Shown here: in pieces, positions 24,601-32,709 of the stretch
Layout: the number at the start of each line of letters is the position of its first letter
Position numbering within the stretch: the first letter of the stretch is position 1
Source: JADLCB01 sp964398315
Lineage (GTDB): Bacteria > Planctomycetota > Phycisphaerae > Tepidisphaerales > Tepidisphaeraceae
DNA: 64,000 nt
Direction of reading: 5' to 3'
NCBI GenBank assembly: GCA_964398315.1
Contig: CAYNMV010000012.1
Location: 1-64,000 of the forward strand
Made by a program: the position numbers and the translations under genes
Notes under the pieces: generated by a model
The model's input: the letters and a program-made list of their open reading frames with translations, nothing else
What the model was told of the DNA's origin: nothing
Databases searched by the model: none

Positions 24601-25393
24601 CTTCGGCCTCCAGGAGGCCGAGCCAGTCGGCCGCGGTGCTGGCCAGTTCCTGCACATAGCCGACATACTTGTCAAAGCCCGGCGGCATCGCCTGGATGGC
24701 GGCATCACACTCATCGACGATGCCGCGCAAGCGCTGTTGCGTCCAGCGCAGGTAGTAGCGCCCGAAGACGGATTCAGCCAGTGGCCGGGTCGCCGCCTGC
24801 TCAATGCGCTCGATCGCCGTGGCCAGCCATGCCTCCGGCTCGATCACGCTGCACAGAAGCTCGTGGGTGGAGACCACCAGCTGCATGATCATTTCGTCGT
24901 TGCCGCCGCCGTAGACATCCAGGAAGCGTTCAAATGCCGCATCCCCATCTTCATGGCGATCAAAAAAGAGCTGGCGCACCACTTCATCGCGCATGAGCAG
25001 GGCTTCATCCTCATCCAGCACCTCGAAATCCGGGTCGAGATCGAGGCGGTGGAAGTGATGGCGCAGCAGGCGCATGCAGAAGCTGTGCAGTGTGCTGATG
25101 GTGGCGTGGTTCACCAGCTTGATCTGCCGCCGCAGATGCTCATCGGCGCTGCCGGCAGCGCGGCTGCGGATCGCCTGCTCGATGCGCGAGCGCATCTCGG
25201 CGGCGGCCGGCTCGGTGAACGTTACCACCAGCAACTGGTTAACGTTGCAGCGCGGCTCGGCGTCGCATACCAGGTAGGCACAGCGCTCCGCCAGCACCGA
25301 CGTCTTGCCCGATCCGGCCGCCGCGCTGACCAGCAGCGCCTTGCCGGTGGTGCCGATGGCCTCAAGTTGCTCGCTGGTCCATTTACGCGCCAT
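21659..25393 (-). CDS. addA: ATP-dependent helicase/nuclease AddA
   Basis: Large subunit of the AddAB helicase-nuclease that resects double-strand breaks for RecA. 1244 residues. UvrD-type helicase motifs are: Walker A ALLVSAAAGSGKTSVLAERC, VDEYQDINQVQDAILRL (motif II), VGDVKQSIYRFRLAEPQRF, and VRIMSIHRSKGLEFPVVF (motif V region). The C-terminal RecB-family nuclease has RGRIDLMLLEPQG and TIIDYKTDRVD, with the catalytic Asp and Lys present. The start at 25393 is set by a GGAGG ribosome site. An upstream in-frame start at 25435 is not needed. It lies downstream of addB on the same strand, with an unusually long 278-nt gap. Confidence 0.94.
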   Translation of the reverse strand: MARKWTSEQLEAIGTTGKALLVSAAAGSGKTSVLAERCAYLVCDAEPRCNVNQLLVVTFTEPAAAEMRSRIEQAIRSRAAGSADEHLRRQIKLVNHATISTLHSFCMRLLRHHFHRLDLDPDFEVLDEDEALLMRDEVVRQLFFDRHEDGDAAFERFLDVYGGGNDEMIMQLVVSTHELLCSVIEPEAWLATAIERIEQAATRPLAESVFGRYYLRWTQQRLRGIVDECDAAIQAMPPGFDKYVGYVQELASTAADWLGLLEAEGYDAMATTVRSFECPRRPSASRDVPGKELAAALVERAQKAIKDDTLRGNLRFTEAEWQQTMAATLGHAQAFLKLVDDFAQRYAQAKREARGLDFSDLERLALKLLCDDDRRNLTPSDVARSCHRAYRHVLVDEYQDINQVQDAILRLVSRECLCRTPSDASNLFCVGDVKQSIYRFRLAEPQRFLEREAQYRSAGPDDGVRVIDLRANFRSRKPLLDAINQVFERLMYKSAAEIDYDERHRLVPGAAYGEGDGKQSFRGAPIELHLLPPPDMAEEDAPAPASHTDLDRSDFEAMLIVRCLREMMGLTGGPRMTVMERHGDGFTPRPMEYGDCVILLRALRYKAEQFASILRRYGIPVHCDSGAGFFESIEVRDMLSLLHVLDNQRQDLPLVAVLRSPLAMLPMADDALARIRLAYNDRENPVPFHQAVVRYAEEQQDELAAHLRDCLAQLARWRDAAMKRPLAEVIWQIYDETGYLAYTAGLEDGEQRQANLLHLHERARQFGSFRRQSLYRFLQFLTSLQEQRDIGQPSLASQAENAVRIMSIHRSKGLEFPVVFLPDLGKKFNLQDVQRSILVDREAQLGLKVIDETRKVIYPSLGHVAVRDRMHRAAMAEELRLLYVAMTRAKEHLVMIGTCDARKRESWQQRWAGHEGPLPLSNVIGAGSMLEWIGPVAVATAAQQPIAMTAYSAGEVANLMAMPREAVATDDRRKDLAALRPLDPPPPRDAVADAVIERVTFRYRHHEHCLRPATVAATDYGDYADAADDGPDAQHLHSPPREVADGEGSTAQAEAAGRDGRLKLPRCVAGTKLGATDRGTATHLVLQHLDFAAAADEPALRAQIEQMVARRFLTREQAELVDLASIQWFLGSELGQLLTRRAMDLIREQPFYLATEHPGCDQPAEDPLDRLMVRGRIDLMLLEPQGCTIIDYKTDRVDAAGIEQRREQYRRQVEIYRQAIERATKLPVTAVYLAFLSARQIIKL

Positions 25394-25671
25394 ATCGCAC
25401 CTCCCCCCTGGTGAGCGGAGCAGAAAGATGGCCATGACGGCAGGTCACCAGCTTCCCTTCACCCGGAGACGCAGCATGTCGTGCAGCGCTCTGGCAGATG
25501 CTTTCCCCATGCCAGGCACCATGCTTATCCACCGGGGAAGGGTTGCTCGCAGCGCGGGGTTGCAGTCCGAGACGACGACCCGGCGCCCTCTGCGGTACCG
25601 GCCAGTCCTCGCGCTGCGCGTGCGGGCTGAAAACCCGGGCCGCGGGAGTGTTTATCCTGAGAGAAGCCCGC
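25394..25671. other. addB-addA intergenic region
   Basis: No supported gene. addB and addA usually abut or overlap in other bacteria. Here 278 nt separate the addB stop from the addA Shine-Dalgarno, so addA may have its own promoter in this stretch. I could not identify one with confidence. Confidence 0.3.
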
Positions 25672-28600
25672 CTATGCATCACTTCCCTCCTCCCCCAGCA
25701 CGGTAGCGCGGTCCACGGGATCGATGAAGCGGTAGCTGTCGATGCCGGGCTGGAAGCGGCAGAGACTGCGGTAGCCGCAGCTGGCGCACGGGGATTGGTC
25801 GTGCAGGCGATAGGGGGCCACGGCCACCTCACCGGCGATGATCCGATCGGCCAGATCGGCCAGCCGCTGCTTGACCAGATCGAGCATCTTCTGCAATTCC
25901 GCTGCGGCGACGACATCGCGGCTGGTCTTGCTGATGTTGCCGTCCTTGTTGATCGAAACGGAAAACACCCTGGAGCGCTGTCCCGGCGCCAGGCTGTGGT
26001 CCAGGTGTGTGAGAAACTCCTCGTTGAGGATCCCGCGCGGGCCCGGCCACAGGTGGAAGGATTCATCGTCCGGCGCCACGGCATCGTCCGGATGGGCGAT
26101 CGCCTCAAGCTGGCGCAGCAGCTTCACATAAAGCCCCGCCGCGGGGGTCAGGGGTGTGCCGGCCAGGTGGGCACCATGCATCTGAATCACGAGCATGGAT
26201 GCCAGAAGCTGCAATGACAGGCCGTGGTAAACCCGGTCGAATGACAGCCCGCCGGGGCTGCCCATGCGGTAGTCGATCACGGCGAAGGCCGCCTCTTTCT
26301 CAATCAAATCAACCCGGTCGATCCGCCCGGTGAGCGCGACCTCATGCCCGGCAGGGGTTTGCACGGTCAGGGCGGGCAGCTTGGAGCGCTCCTCGCCGAA
26401 GCTCAGGTTGGTCCAGCGCGGTGTCAGTTCGCCCTGGGCGGCGATCACCTTCTGAGCGAGGGCGAACTCGTTGACAGAGGATTCGATCCGCGCCAGCAGA
26501 TGCCGGTTGCGGGCGCTGCTCATCATCAGCTCACCGCGGAGGGTTTCGCCCACCTCGCGCGTGCAGCGGGCGATGAGCTCGCGGGCCAGTTCGGGCGGCA
26601 TAGCGCTCAGATCGACCTTGCGGCGCAGCAGTTCGGTGATGAGTTTTTCGAGCGTCCGGTGATAGATGAGGCTCAGATCGAAAACGGTGGGATCGGCATT
26701 GTGCCGGTCCTCCAGGCGCAGCCCATAGCGGATATAGTGCTTGAACGGACACTCGGCAAATGTCTCCACCTGCCGAACCGATGCACGCAGCGGCGGAGCG
26801 AAAAGAGCGGCGGCGGTGTCGGGGGCCAGCCTGGCATCGTTCGCATAGCTCAGGGCCTTCCACGCACGATAGCGCATGATGTCAATCGCATCCGACACCG
26901 GCTGATGACTCGCCAGCCAGTGGTACAACGCCGGCCAGGTCTGGCCGGCCGTTTCCGTGCCGGGAAGATTGGGCTGGCGCACCCAGCGCATCAGGGCGGT
27001 AACGAGCTGGCGGGGGGTGTTGATGTAGCGCGGATCATCCTGGCCGGGCCGGGGCAGGAGGATGGGCTGCCGGTCCGGCAGCAGCGCCCGCACATCGCGC
27101 CAGTAGGGGCTGGGCAGGGATTCCCGCCCGGCATCATCGCTTACGCTGCGCAGCAGGATCAGGCGCTCGCCGGCCCGTGTGAAGGCAAGGTAGGCCAGCA
27201 GATTCTCATCGAGCAACTGTCGTTCGCTGTCGGCCTGCACATCGATGGCACGATCGCGCAAGGTGCGGCGGTCGATGTCCGAGAGGATGGAATCCTCACG
27301 CTGGGTGCGCGGGAAGATGCCATCGTTCAGGCCCAGTACGATCACCGCCCGCGTCCAGGTGGTGCGCGTGCGATCAACCGAGCCGACGATGACCTGGTCA
27401 ACCGTCGGGGGTGTCAGCCCCAGGTCGAACTGCTCCAGGCCGGCATCGAATATGCCCAGGAAATCATCCAGCGTTACCGCCTCATCGCCCAGCAGATCGA
27501 CCATCTGATCGAACAGCTCCATCAGCTCGGTCCAGACCTGCTCGTGCTCGCCGCGCTCGTCGAGGTTGTGGGCGTGGCTGGCCTGCTGCATCCAGTCGGC
27601 GAGGCTGCTGCGCACGTTGAAGCGTTCCAGCAGATCACACAAAGCGCTGACATAGACTTTCAGGGGCTGGGGGCGACCACCGGCGAGCTGCTGTACCAGT
27701 GGCCGCAGCGGATCGACGAATCGGCGGCGCAGGCTGTCAGCCCGGGCCGCATCAGGCGGCACAAGCGGTATGCCGTATTCATCGGTTTCGCTGTGCAGCA
27801 GATGGCGGCGATAGCTCCAGGGATCGGGACTTGCCCACATCGATCCGTGAATGCGATGCTCGATGACATAGTTTTCCAGTTCATCGATTTCATCGGCCGA
27901 CAGCCCGGCCAGCCCGGATTTGAGGGCCGTCATCACTGCATCCTGCGGCCAGTCATGGCGGGCGATCAGCAGGGCGGAGCGTGTCAACTGCAACAGCGGA
28001 TGATGCGACACCGAGCGACGTCGATCCGCAAAAAACGGGATACCGTGCTCGCGGAAGCTGGCATCGATCAGTTCATGGTAGTCGTCCAGGTTACGCATCA
28101 GCACCGCGATCTCGCGCAGGCGGTAGCCTTCGCGCAGGAGCTGGCGGATACACATGGCCGCGGCATCGGTCTCGACCCGGCGCGAGGGCGCTTCCAGCAG
28201 CATGACCGAGTCATCGGACGCGGCAGCAGCGGCTGCGCTGCCTGCTCCTGGCGTTTCGTGTGCCATGGCCGCCTCGATGGCGCTCAGGGCGGGCGACACG
28301 AACCGTCTGGGCTCATCCAGGCGGACCGGCTCATCCACCGCGATGTTGTTCTCATTCAGCGTGAAATAAAGCCGGCGATAAGCTCGCACGGTGCGGTGGA
28401 AGAGGCTCAGGTCATGTGGCAGGGCATGGGGATCGGCGAAGATGGGGTCGGCCGGATCGGCCAGCGTGGTGATGAACAGATCGCGGCACGTTCCTGCAAT
28501 GGCAGCCAGTGCCCGGCGCTCAAAATCTGTGAAATCGAGGAATCCATCGACATAGACGCTGGCGTTTTTCAGCGCTGGCCCTGACTCGATGCAGGTCAAA

Positions 28601-29175
28601 ACCTGCCGCATCCGGCGGTGGGGGTCCAGGCGATCCTGGCCGAGATACTGGCCGTAGGCGGTATACAGCAGGTGCAGGTCATGCAACTTGGCGGCCAGTG
28701 CCTGGACATCGGCATCGGATTCCTGCTTCGACTCCAGCTCCTGCAGCAATTCTGCCAGATCTTCAGCCCCTTTGCCGGCGCGCTCAAAATCGGCAAACGT
28801 ATTGTCAATTCGTGCGGCCAGGCCGGCCTGGTGGGCACTGTCGGCGAAGAAGCGGAACTGGCTGGCGTGCTTGCGCAGCAGCAGGCGGAGGATCATCTGC
28901 CTGCCATAGGCGGTGATGGCGGGCACGGCGTCGCCGCCGCAATCGGCCAGCACCTCGCGGCCAAGCTCCTCGAACGAGATCACCCTGCAACGCAGGAAGG
29001 CATCCAGCCCGCTGCCCACTGTCAGGAGGCGCTCGGCCTCGAAGGTGGCCTGGCGGGGCAGGATCCAAAGGATCGGCTCGCCCAGGGGCTGGGCGCGCAT
29101 GGCAGCCACGATGCGGTCGATGCAGAACCGCGTCTTACCGCTGCCGGCGCGCCCGATGACAAAACGAACACTCAT
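25672..29175 (-). CDS. addB: ATP-dependent helicase/nuclease AddB
   Basis: Second subunit of AddAB. 1167 residues. An intact Walker A, FVIGRAGSGKTRFCID, lies at the N-terminus. Fe-S cysteines are visible as VETFAECPFKHYIRYG and, near the C-terminus, SPCASCGYRSLCRF, which gives the C...CxxCx5C pattern of AddB. The nuclease domain has ALTGRIDRVDLIEKE and AVIDYRMGSP. The catalytic Lys of DYK is Arg970 here, so the AddB nuclease may be impaired while the AddA nuclease looks complete. The start is supported by a GAGGGG site. addA follows on the same strand. Confidence 0.92.
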   Translation of the reverse strand: MSVRFVIGRAGSGKTRFCIDRIVAAMRAQPLGEPILWILPRQATFEAERLLTVGSGLDAFLRCRVISFEELGREVLADCGGDAVPAITAYGRQMILRLLLRKHASQFRFFADSAHQAGLAARIDNTFADFERAGKGAEDLAELLQELESKQESDADVQALAAKLHDLHLLYTAYGQYLGQDRLDPHRRMRQVLTCIESGPALKNASVYVDGFLDFTDFERRALAAIAGTCRDLFITTLADPADPIFADPHALPHDLSLFHRTVRAYRRLYFTLNENNIAVDEPVRLDEPRRFVSPALSAIEAAMAHETPGAGSAAAAAASDDSVMLLEAPSRRVETDAAAMCIRQLLREGYRLREIAVLMRNLDDYHELIDASFREHGIPFFADRRRSVSHHPLLQLTRSALLIARHDWPQDAVMTALKSGLAGLSADEIDELENYVIEHRIHGSMWASPDPWSYRRHLLHSETDEYGIPLVPPDAARADSLRRRFVDPLRPLVQQLAGGRPQPLKVYVSALCDLLERFNVRSSLADWMQQASHAHNLDERGEHEQVWTELMELFDQMVDLLGDEAVTLDDFLGIFDAGLEQFDLGLTPPTVDQVIVGSVDRTRTTWTRAVIVLGLNDGIFPRTQREDSILSDIDRRTLRDRAIDVQADSERQLLDENLLAYLAFTRAGERLILLRSVSDDAGRESLPSPYWRDVRALLPDRQPILLPRPGQDDPRYINTPRQLVTALMRWVRQPNLPGTETAGQTWPALYHWLASHQPVSDAIDIMRYRAWKALSYANDARLAPDTAAALFAPPLRASVRQVETFAECPFKHYIRYGLRLEDRHNADPTVFDLSLIYHRTLEKLITELLRRKVDLSAMPPELARELIARCTREVGETLRGELMMSSARNRHLLARIESSVNEFALAQKVIAAQGELTPRWTNLSFGEERSKLPALTVQTPAGHEVALTGRIDRVDLIEKEAAFAVIDYRMGSPGGLSFDRVYHGLSLQLLASMLVIQMHGAHLAGTPLTPAAGLYVKLLRQLEAIAHPDDAVAPDDESFHLWPGPRGILNEEFLTHLDHSLAPGQRSRVFSVSINKDGNISKTSRDVVAAAELQKMLDLVKQRLADLADRIIAGEVAVAPYRLHDQSPCASCGYRSLCRFQPGIDSYRFIDPVDRATVLGEEGSDA

Positions 29176-29343
29176 GGCCCCTCAGCACAGGTCGAATCTG
29201 ACCCTGACAAATGAGGGTAACACGAAACGGGAATGCTACAAAGGGAAGATGGGGCGGCGGCGGGGGCCAGGGGTTGCGGTTTGGTGCCGGGCGACCCACG
29301 GAGCGTTCCGTTTTTGACCTGTAATCGGGTAGCATGCCCCGCA

Positions 29344-31794
29344 ATGTCGGACCATGCAGCGAATAACGATGAACTGAAGCAGCGCATCCTTGCCCACGTA
29401 CAGGCTGGACGCTACCGGCCGCAGAAGCCACGCCAGATTGCGCGGGAGCTTGGGGCGACCGATGAGGATACCTATCCCGCCTTCCGCCGCGCCGTGCGCG
29501 AATTGCTGGAGAGCGGAAAATTGATCGAGGGCCCGAAAAACACGCTCATGGCGGCCTCGCCGCCGGCCGGCCCCCGCGCCACCCGGCCCATCGCGCCGGC
29601 CGACACGCCCACCCTCGGGCCGGACATGGTGATCGGTCCCTACCGCCAGAATAAACGCGGCTTCGGATTCGTGATGCCGACGCAGCCGGTCAAGCATGAA
29701 GACCTGTACATCGCTGAAGAGGACAACGGCGGCGCCATCAGCGGCGATATCGTCAAGGCCAGGATCACCGGCCGCTATCGCCGTGGCGCTGAGACGATGT
29801 ACGAGGGACGCATCATCGGCATCGTGCAGCGCACGCGCACCCACTTCGTCGGCACGCTCGCGCGGCAGCATGGGCAGTGGTTCGTGCTGCCCGATGGCAA
29901 CGATTTCACCGATCCCATCTCCACGCCCGATGCCGGCTCGCGCCATATCCGGCCGGGGACGAAGGTGGCGGTGGAGCTGACGCAGTATCCCAAGGGAGAC
30001 CAGCGGGCGGCCGGGGTCATCACCGAGGTGCTTGGGCAGCAGGGCGAGAAGGATGTAGACCTGCGCGGCATCATCATCCAGTACAACCTGCCCACCGATT
30101 TCCCCGAGGAATGCAAGCAACAGGCCCGGCAGGCGCTGGATCGCTTCAATGCCACCCTCGATGATGAGCGCCGCCGGCGGCTGGACCTGAGTGATGAAAT
30201 CATCATCACGATCGACCCGGATGATGCCAAGGACTACGATGATGCCATCTCCATCCGCAAGCTCGATGGCGGCAACTGGCAGCTTGGGGTTCACATCGCC
30301 GATGTATCGTTCTTTGTTGAACCCGGCTCACCACTGGATGAGGAGGCGGCCAAGCGCGGCAACAGCACCTATTTCCCCGGCTTCGTCATCCCCATGCTGC
30401 CGGAGGTGCTCAGCAACGGCGTCTGCTCACTGCAGGAAGGTGTGCCGCGGCTGTGCAAGAGCGTCTTCATTGAACTGAACGACAAGGGCGAGCCGGTGGG
30501 GACCAAGTTCGCCAACTCGATAATTTCCTCGCGCCGGCGCCTGCGCTATCGCGAGGCACAGGCGATCCTGGATGGCAAGCAGACCATCCCCCACCCCGAG
30601 GGCGATCGCACCCTCAAGGACTATCCCGAGGAGGTGCTCGACCTGCTGCGCGACATGCAGACACTGGCGCGCAAGATCCAGAAGCGCCGCCATGCCGCCG
30701 GCCAGCTTGTGCTGGCGCTGCCGCAGGTGGATCTGGTGCTGGATGAAGGCGGGGCGGTGATCGGGGCGGTGCCGGAGGATGAGAGCTTCACCCACACCAT
30801 CATCGAGATGTTCATGGTCGAGGCCAACGAGGCCGTTGCCCGGCTGCTCAATTCGCTAGATGTGCCGTTCATCCGCCGCATCCATCCCGAGCCCGACCCG
30901 GAGCTGAGCGATCGCCTGCGCAATTATGTCCACGTGGCCGGCTACAAGCTGCCCAAGATCATCGACCGCAAGGCGCTGCAGGCGCTGCTGGAGACGGTCA
31001 AGGACAAGCCCAATGCCTTCGCGGTGAACATGGCTGTATTGCGCAGCCTGACGCGGGCGGAGTACTCGCCCGAGCCGATCGGCCACTACGCCCTGGCCAG
31101 CGAGCAGTATTGCCACTTCACATCTCCCATCCGCCGGTATGCGGATCTGACTGTCCATCGGCTGCTGGAGCGCTACATGGAAGCCCGCGACAAGTTCAAG
31201 GATCGCAAGAAGCGGGCGGCCTATGTGCAGAAAAACTCGCCGACCTACGATGAACTGGTCGAGCTGGGCCGTCGCATCAGCTACACCGAACGGCGCAGCG
31301 CGGATGCCGAGAATGAACTGAGGACGGTCAAGCTGCTGGAACTGCTCTCCGATCGCATCGGCGAGGCATTCCAGGCCGTCGTCACGGGCGTGACCAAGTT
31401 CGGCATCTTCATGCAGCTCAAGGAATACCTCATCGACGGCTTGGTGCGCTATGAGGACATGGAGGGCGACTGGTGGGAGGTGGATGAGCGCAGCGGCGTG
31501 GTACGCGGCCGCCACACCGGCCAGCGGATCACCATTGGCGATCTGGCGACGGTCCTGGTGGCGCGGGTGGATGTGCCGCGCCGGGAACTCGACTTGACCA
31601 TCCACGAACTGCACCGCAAGCCCAGGGCTGAGGCGATCAATGTAAGCGGTTCGGCGAAGAAAGGGGGCAAAAAGGCGGCGGCGAAGAAAACCAGCGGCTC
31701 TTCGTCCACCGCGCGCCCTGCCCGGCGCCAGACGACCACCGGGACAACCAAGCGCAATCAGCGCAGCAAGTCCCGCGATCGGCGCAAGCGCTGA
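29344..31794 (+). CDS. rnr: ribonuclease R
   Basis: 3'-5' exoribonuclease for structured RNA and rRNA quality control. 816 residues. It has an N-terminal winged helix (ILAHVQAGRYRPQKPRQIAREL), cold-shock domains (GPYRQNKRGFGFVMP), and an RNB catalytic domain with ITIDPDDAKDYDDAISI and ISDVSFFV-type strands. The latter reads IADVSFFVEPGSPLDEEA here. HYALASEQYCHFTSPIRRY and an S1 domain (FQAVVTGVTKFGIFMQL) follow. The C-terminal tail is Lys/Arg/Ser/Thr-rich (KKGGKKAAAKK onwards), as is common in RNase R. The start is placed at MSDHAANNDELKQ. The upstream in-frame extension does not resemble the family. No clear Shine-Dalgarno is present. Confidence 0.94.
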   Translation: MSDHAANNDELKQRILAHVQAGRYRPQKPRQIARELGATDEDTYPAFRRAVRELLESGKLIEGPKNTLMAASPPAGPRATRPIAPADTPTLGPDMVIGPYRQNKRGFGFVMPTQPVKHEDLYIAEEDNGGAISGDIVKARITGRYRRGAETMYEGRIIGIVQRTRTHFVGTLARQHGQWFVLPDGNDFTDPISTPDAGSRHIRPGTKVAVELTQYPKGDQRAAGVITEVLGQQGEKDVDLRGIIIQYNLPTDFPEECKQQARQALDRFNATLDDERRRRLDLSDEIIITIDPDDAKDYDDAISIRKLDGGNWQLGVHIADVSFFVEPGSPLDEEAAKRGNSTYFPGFVIPMLPEVLSNGVCSLQEGVPRLCKSVFIELNDKGEPVGTKFANSIISSRRRLRYREAQAILDGKQTIPHPEGDRTLKDYPEEVLDLLRDMQTLARKIQKRRHAAGQLVLALPQVDLVLDEGGAVIGAVPEDESFTHTIIEMFMVEANEAVARLLNSLDVPFIRRIHPEPDPELSDRLRNYVHVAGYKLPKIIDRKALQALLETVKDKPNAFAVNMAVLRSLTRAEYSPEPIGHYALASEQYCHFTSPIRRYADLTVHRLLERYMEARDKFKDRKKRAAYVQKNSPTYDELVELGRRISYTERRSADAENELRTVKLLELLSDRIGEAFQAVVTGVTKFGIFMQLKEYLIDGLVRYEDMEGDWWEVDERSGVVRGRHTGQRITIGDLATVLVARVDVPRRELDLTIHELHRKPRAEAINVSGSAKKGGKKAAAKKTSGSSSTARPARRQTTTGTTKRNQRSKSRDRRKR

Positions 31795-31847
31795 TTGGCC
31801 GGTGCATGCGGGATGGCAGGGATGAACGGGCTTTCACAGCCGGCGTG

Positions 31848-32543
31848 TCATCGGTGCTTGGTCACGCCGGCCTGGTCGCAGTATTGGAGCAGGGGACAGG
31901 TGGAGCACCTGGGCAGGCGGCCAGTGCAGATGTGCTTGCCAAAGGGGACCAGCAGGCGATTGATCTCGATCCAGTAGCGTTGAGGCAGCCTGGCTTCAAG
32001 TTGCTTGCGCGTGCCTTCAGGGGCGCTGGCGCGGACATAGCCCCAGCGGTTGGTAATGCGGTGGACATGGATATCCACACCGATGCCATGCGCTTTGCCG
32101 GTGGCGATGCCGAGGATCAGGTTGGCGCACTTGGGACCGATGCCGCGGAAGCCGGTCAATACGCTGAAGTCGGCCGGCAGTTGTCCCTCGTGCTCGCGCA
32201 CGGCGATCTCAGCGATGGCATGGATCTGGCGGGCCTTTTCCGCGTGAAACGAGCAGGTGGCGATCAGCTTGTCGATCTGCTCGGCAGAGAGGGCTGTCAC
32301 CTGCTGCGGAGTATGCGCTTTTTTGAACAGCCGCCGGGCAGTCGGGATCGTCACTTCATCCAGCGTGCGGATGGAGATGACACAGCCCACCAGCACCTCG
32401 AACAGGCTCCGGTGCCCCTCCTCGGCCAGGACGAATAACGCAGCTTTTTCGAACGGCTCGACCGCCTGCTCCAGGCGCGCAAACACCTCATCCACATCAA
32501 ACGGCTTCACCTTCCCAGCACCAGCGCTCGGGTTTGCGGCCAT
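31848..32543 (-). CDS. nth: endonuclease III (DNA glycosylase/AP lyase)
   Basis: Base-excision repair glycosylase for oxidised pyrimidines, with AP-lyase activity. 231 residues. The helix-hairpin-helix LTGFRGIGPKCANLILG contains the catalytic Lys. IGVDIHVHRITNRWG holds the catalytic Asp. The [4Fe-4S] ligands are intact as C-x6-C-x2-C-x5-C (CTGRLPRCSTCPLLQYC). ATG at 32543 is chosen because GGAG lies 6 nt upstream. An in-frame ATG at 32576 lacks a site. It is convergent with rnr, whose stop is 53 nt away. Confidence 0.93.
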   Translation of the reverse strand: MAANPSAGAGKVKPFDVDEVFARLEQAVEPFEKAALFVLAEEGHRSLFEVLVGCVISIRTLDEVTIPTARRLFKKAHTPQQVTALSAEQIDKLIATCSFHAEKARQIHAIAEIAVREHEGQLPADFSVLTGFRGIGPKCANLILGIATGKAHGIGVDIHVHRITNRWGYVRASAPEGTRKQLEARLPQRYWIEINRLLVPFGKHICTGRLPRCSTCPLLQYCDQAGVTKHR

Positions 32544-32709
32544 CCGTAACTCCGATCCAGGTGTGATCGCGTCCATTTAACTTCGCGCGGTCGAGGCCTG
32601 CTGCGGATCGGCCGGAAAACGCGAAGCCGCGATGAGTACGGGAACAGATGGATGGTCAATGAGGTGACATGGGTGGCTCGCCCCGTGCCCCTTCAATGTC
32701 CACTCATTC

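Noticed and set aside
22562..28584. Very long plus-strand open frames antisense to addA and addB
   Set aside because: Both helicase-nuclease subunits are complete on the minus strand with ribosome sites. The antisense frames have no motif or ribosome site.
32577..32709. Short open frame between nth and the flippase-like gene
   Set aside because: It overlaps the end of the membrane protein in another frame, has no ribosome site and is rich in Ser/Pro/Arg like other shadows.
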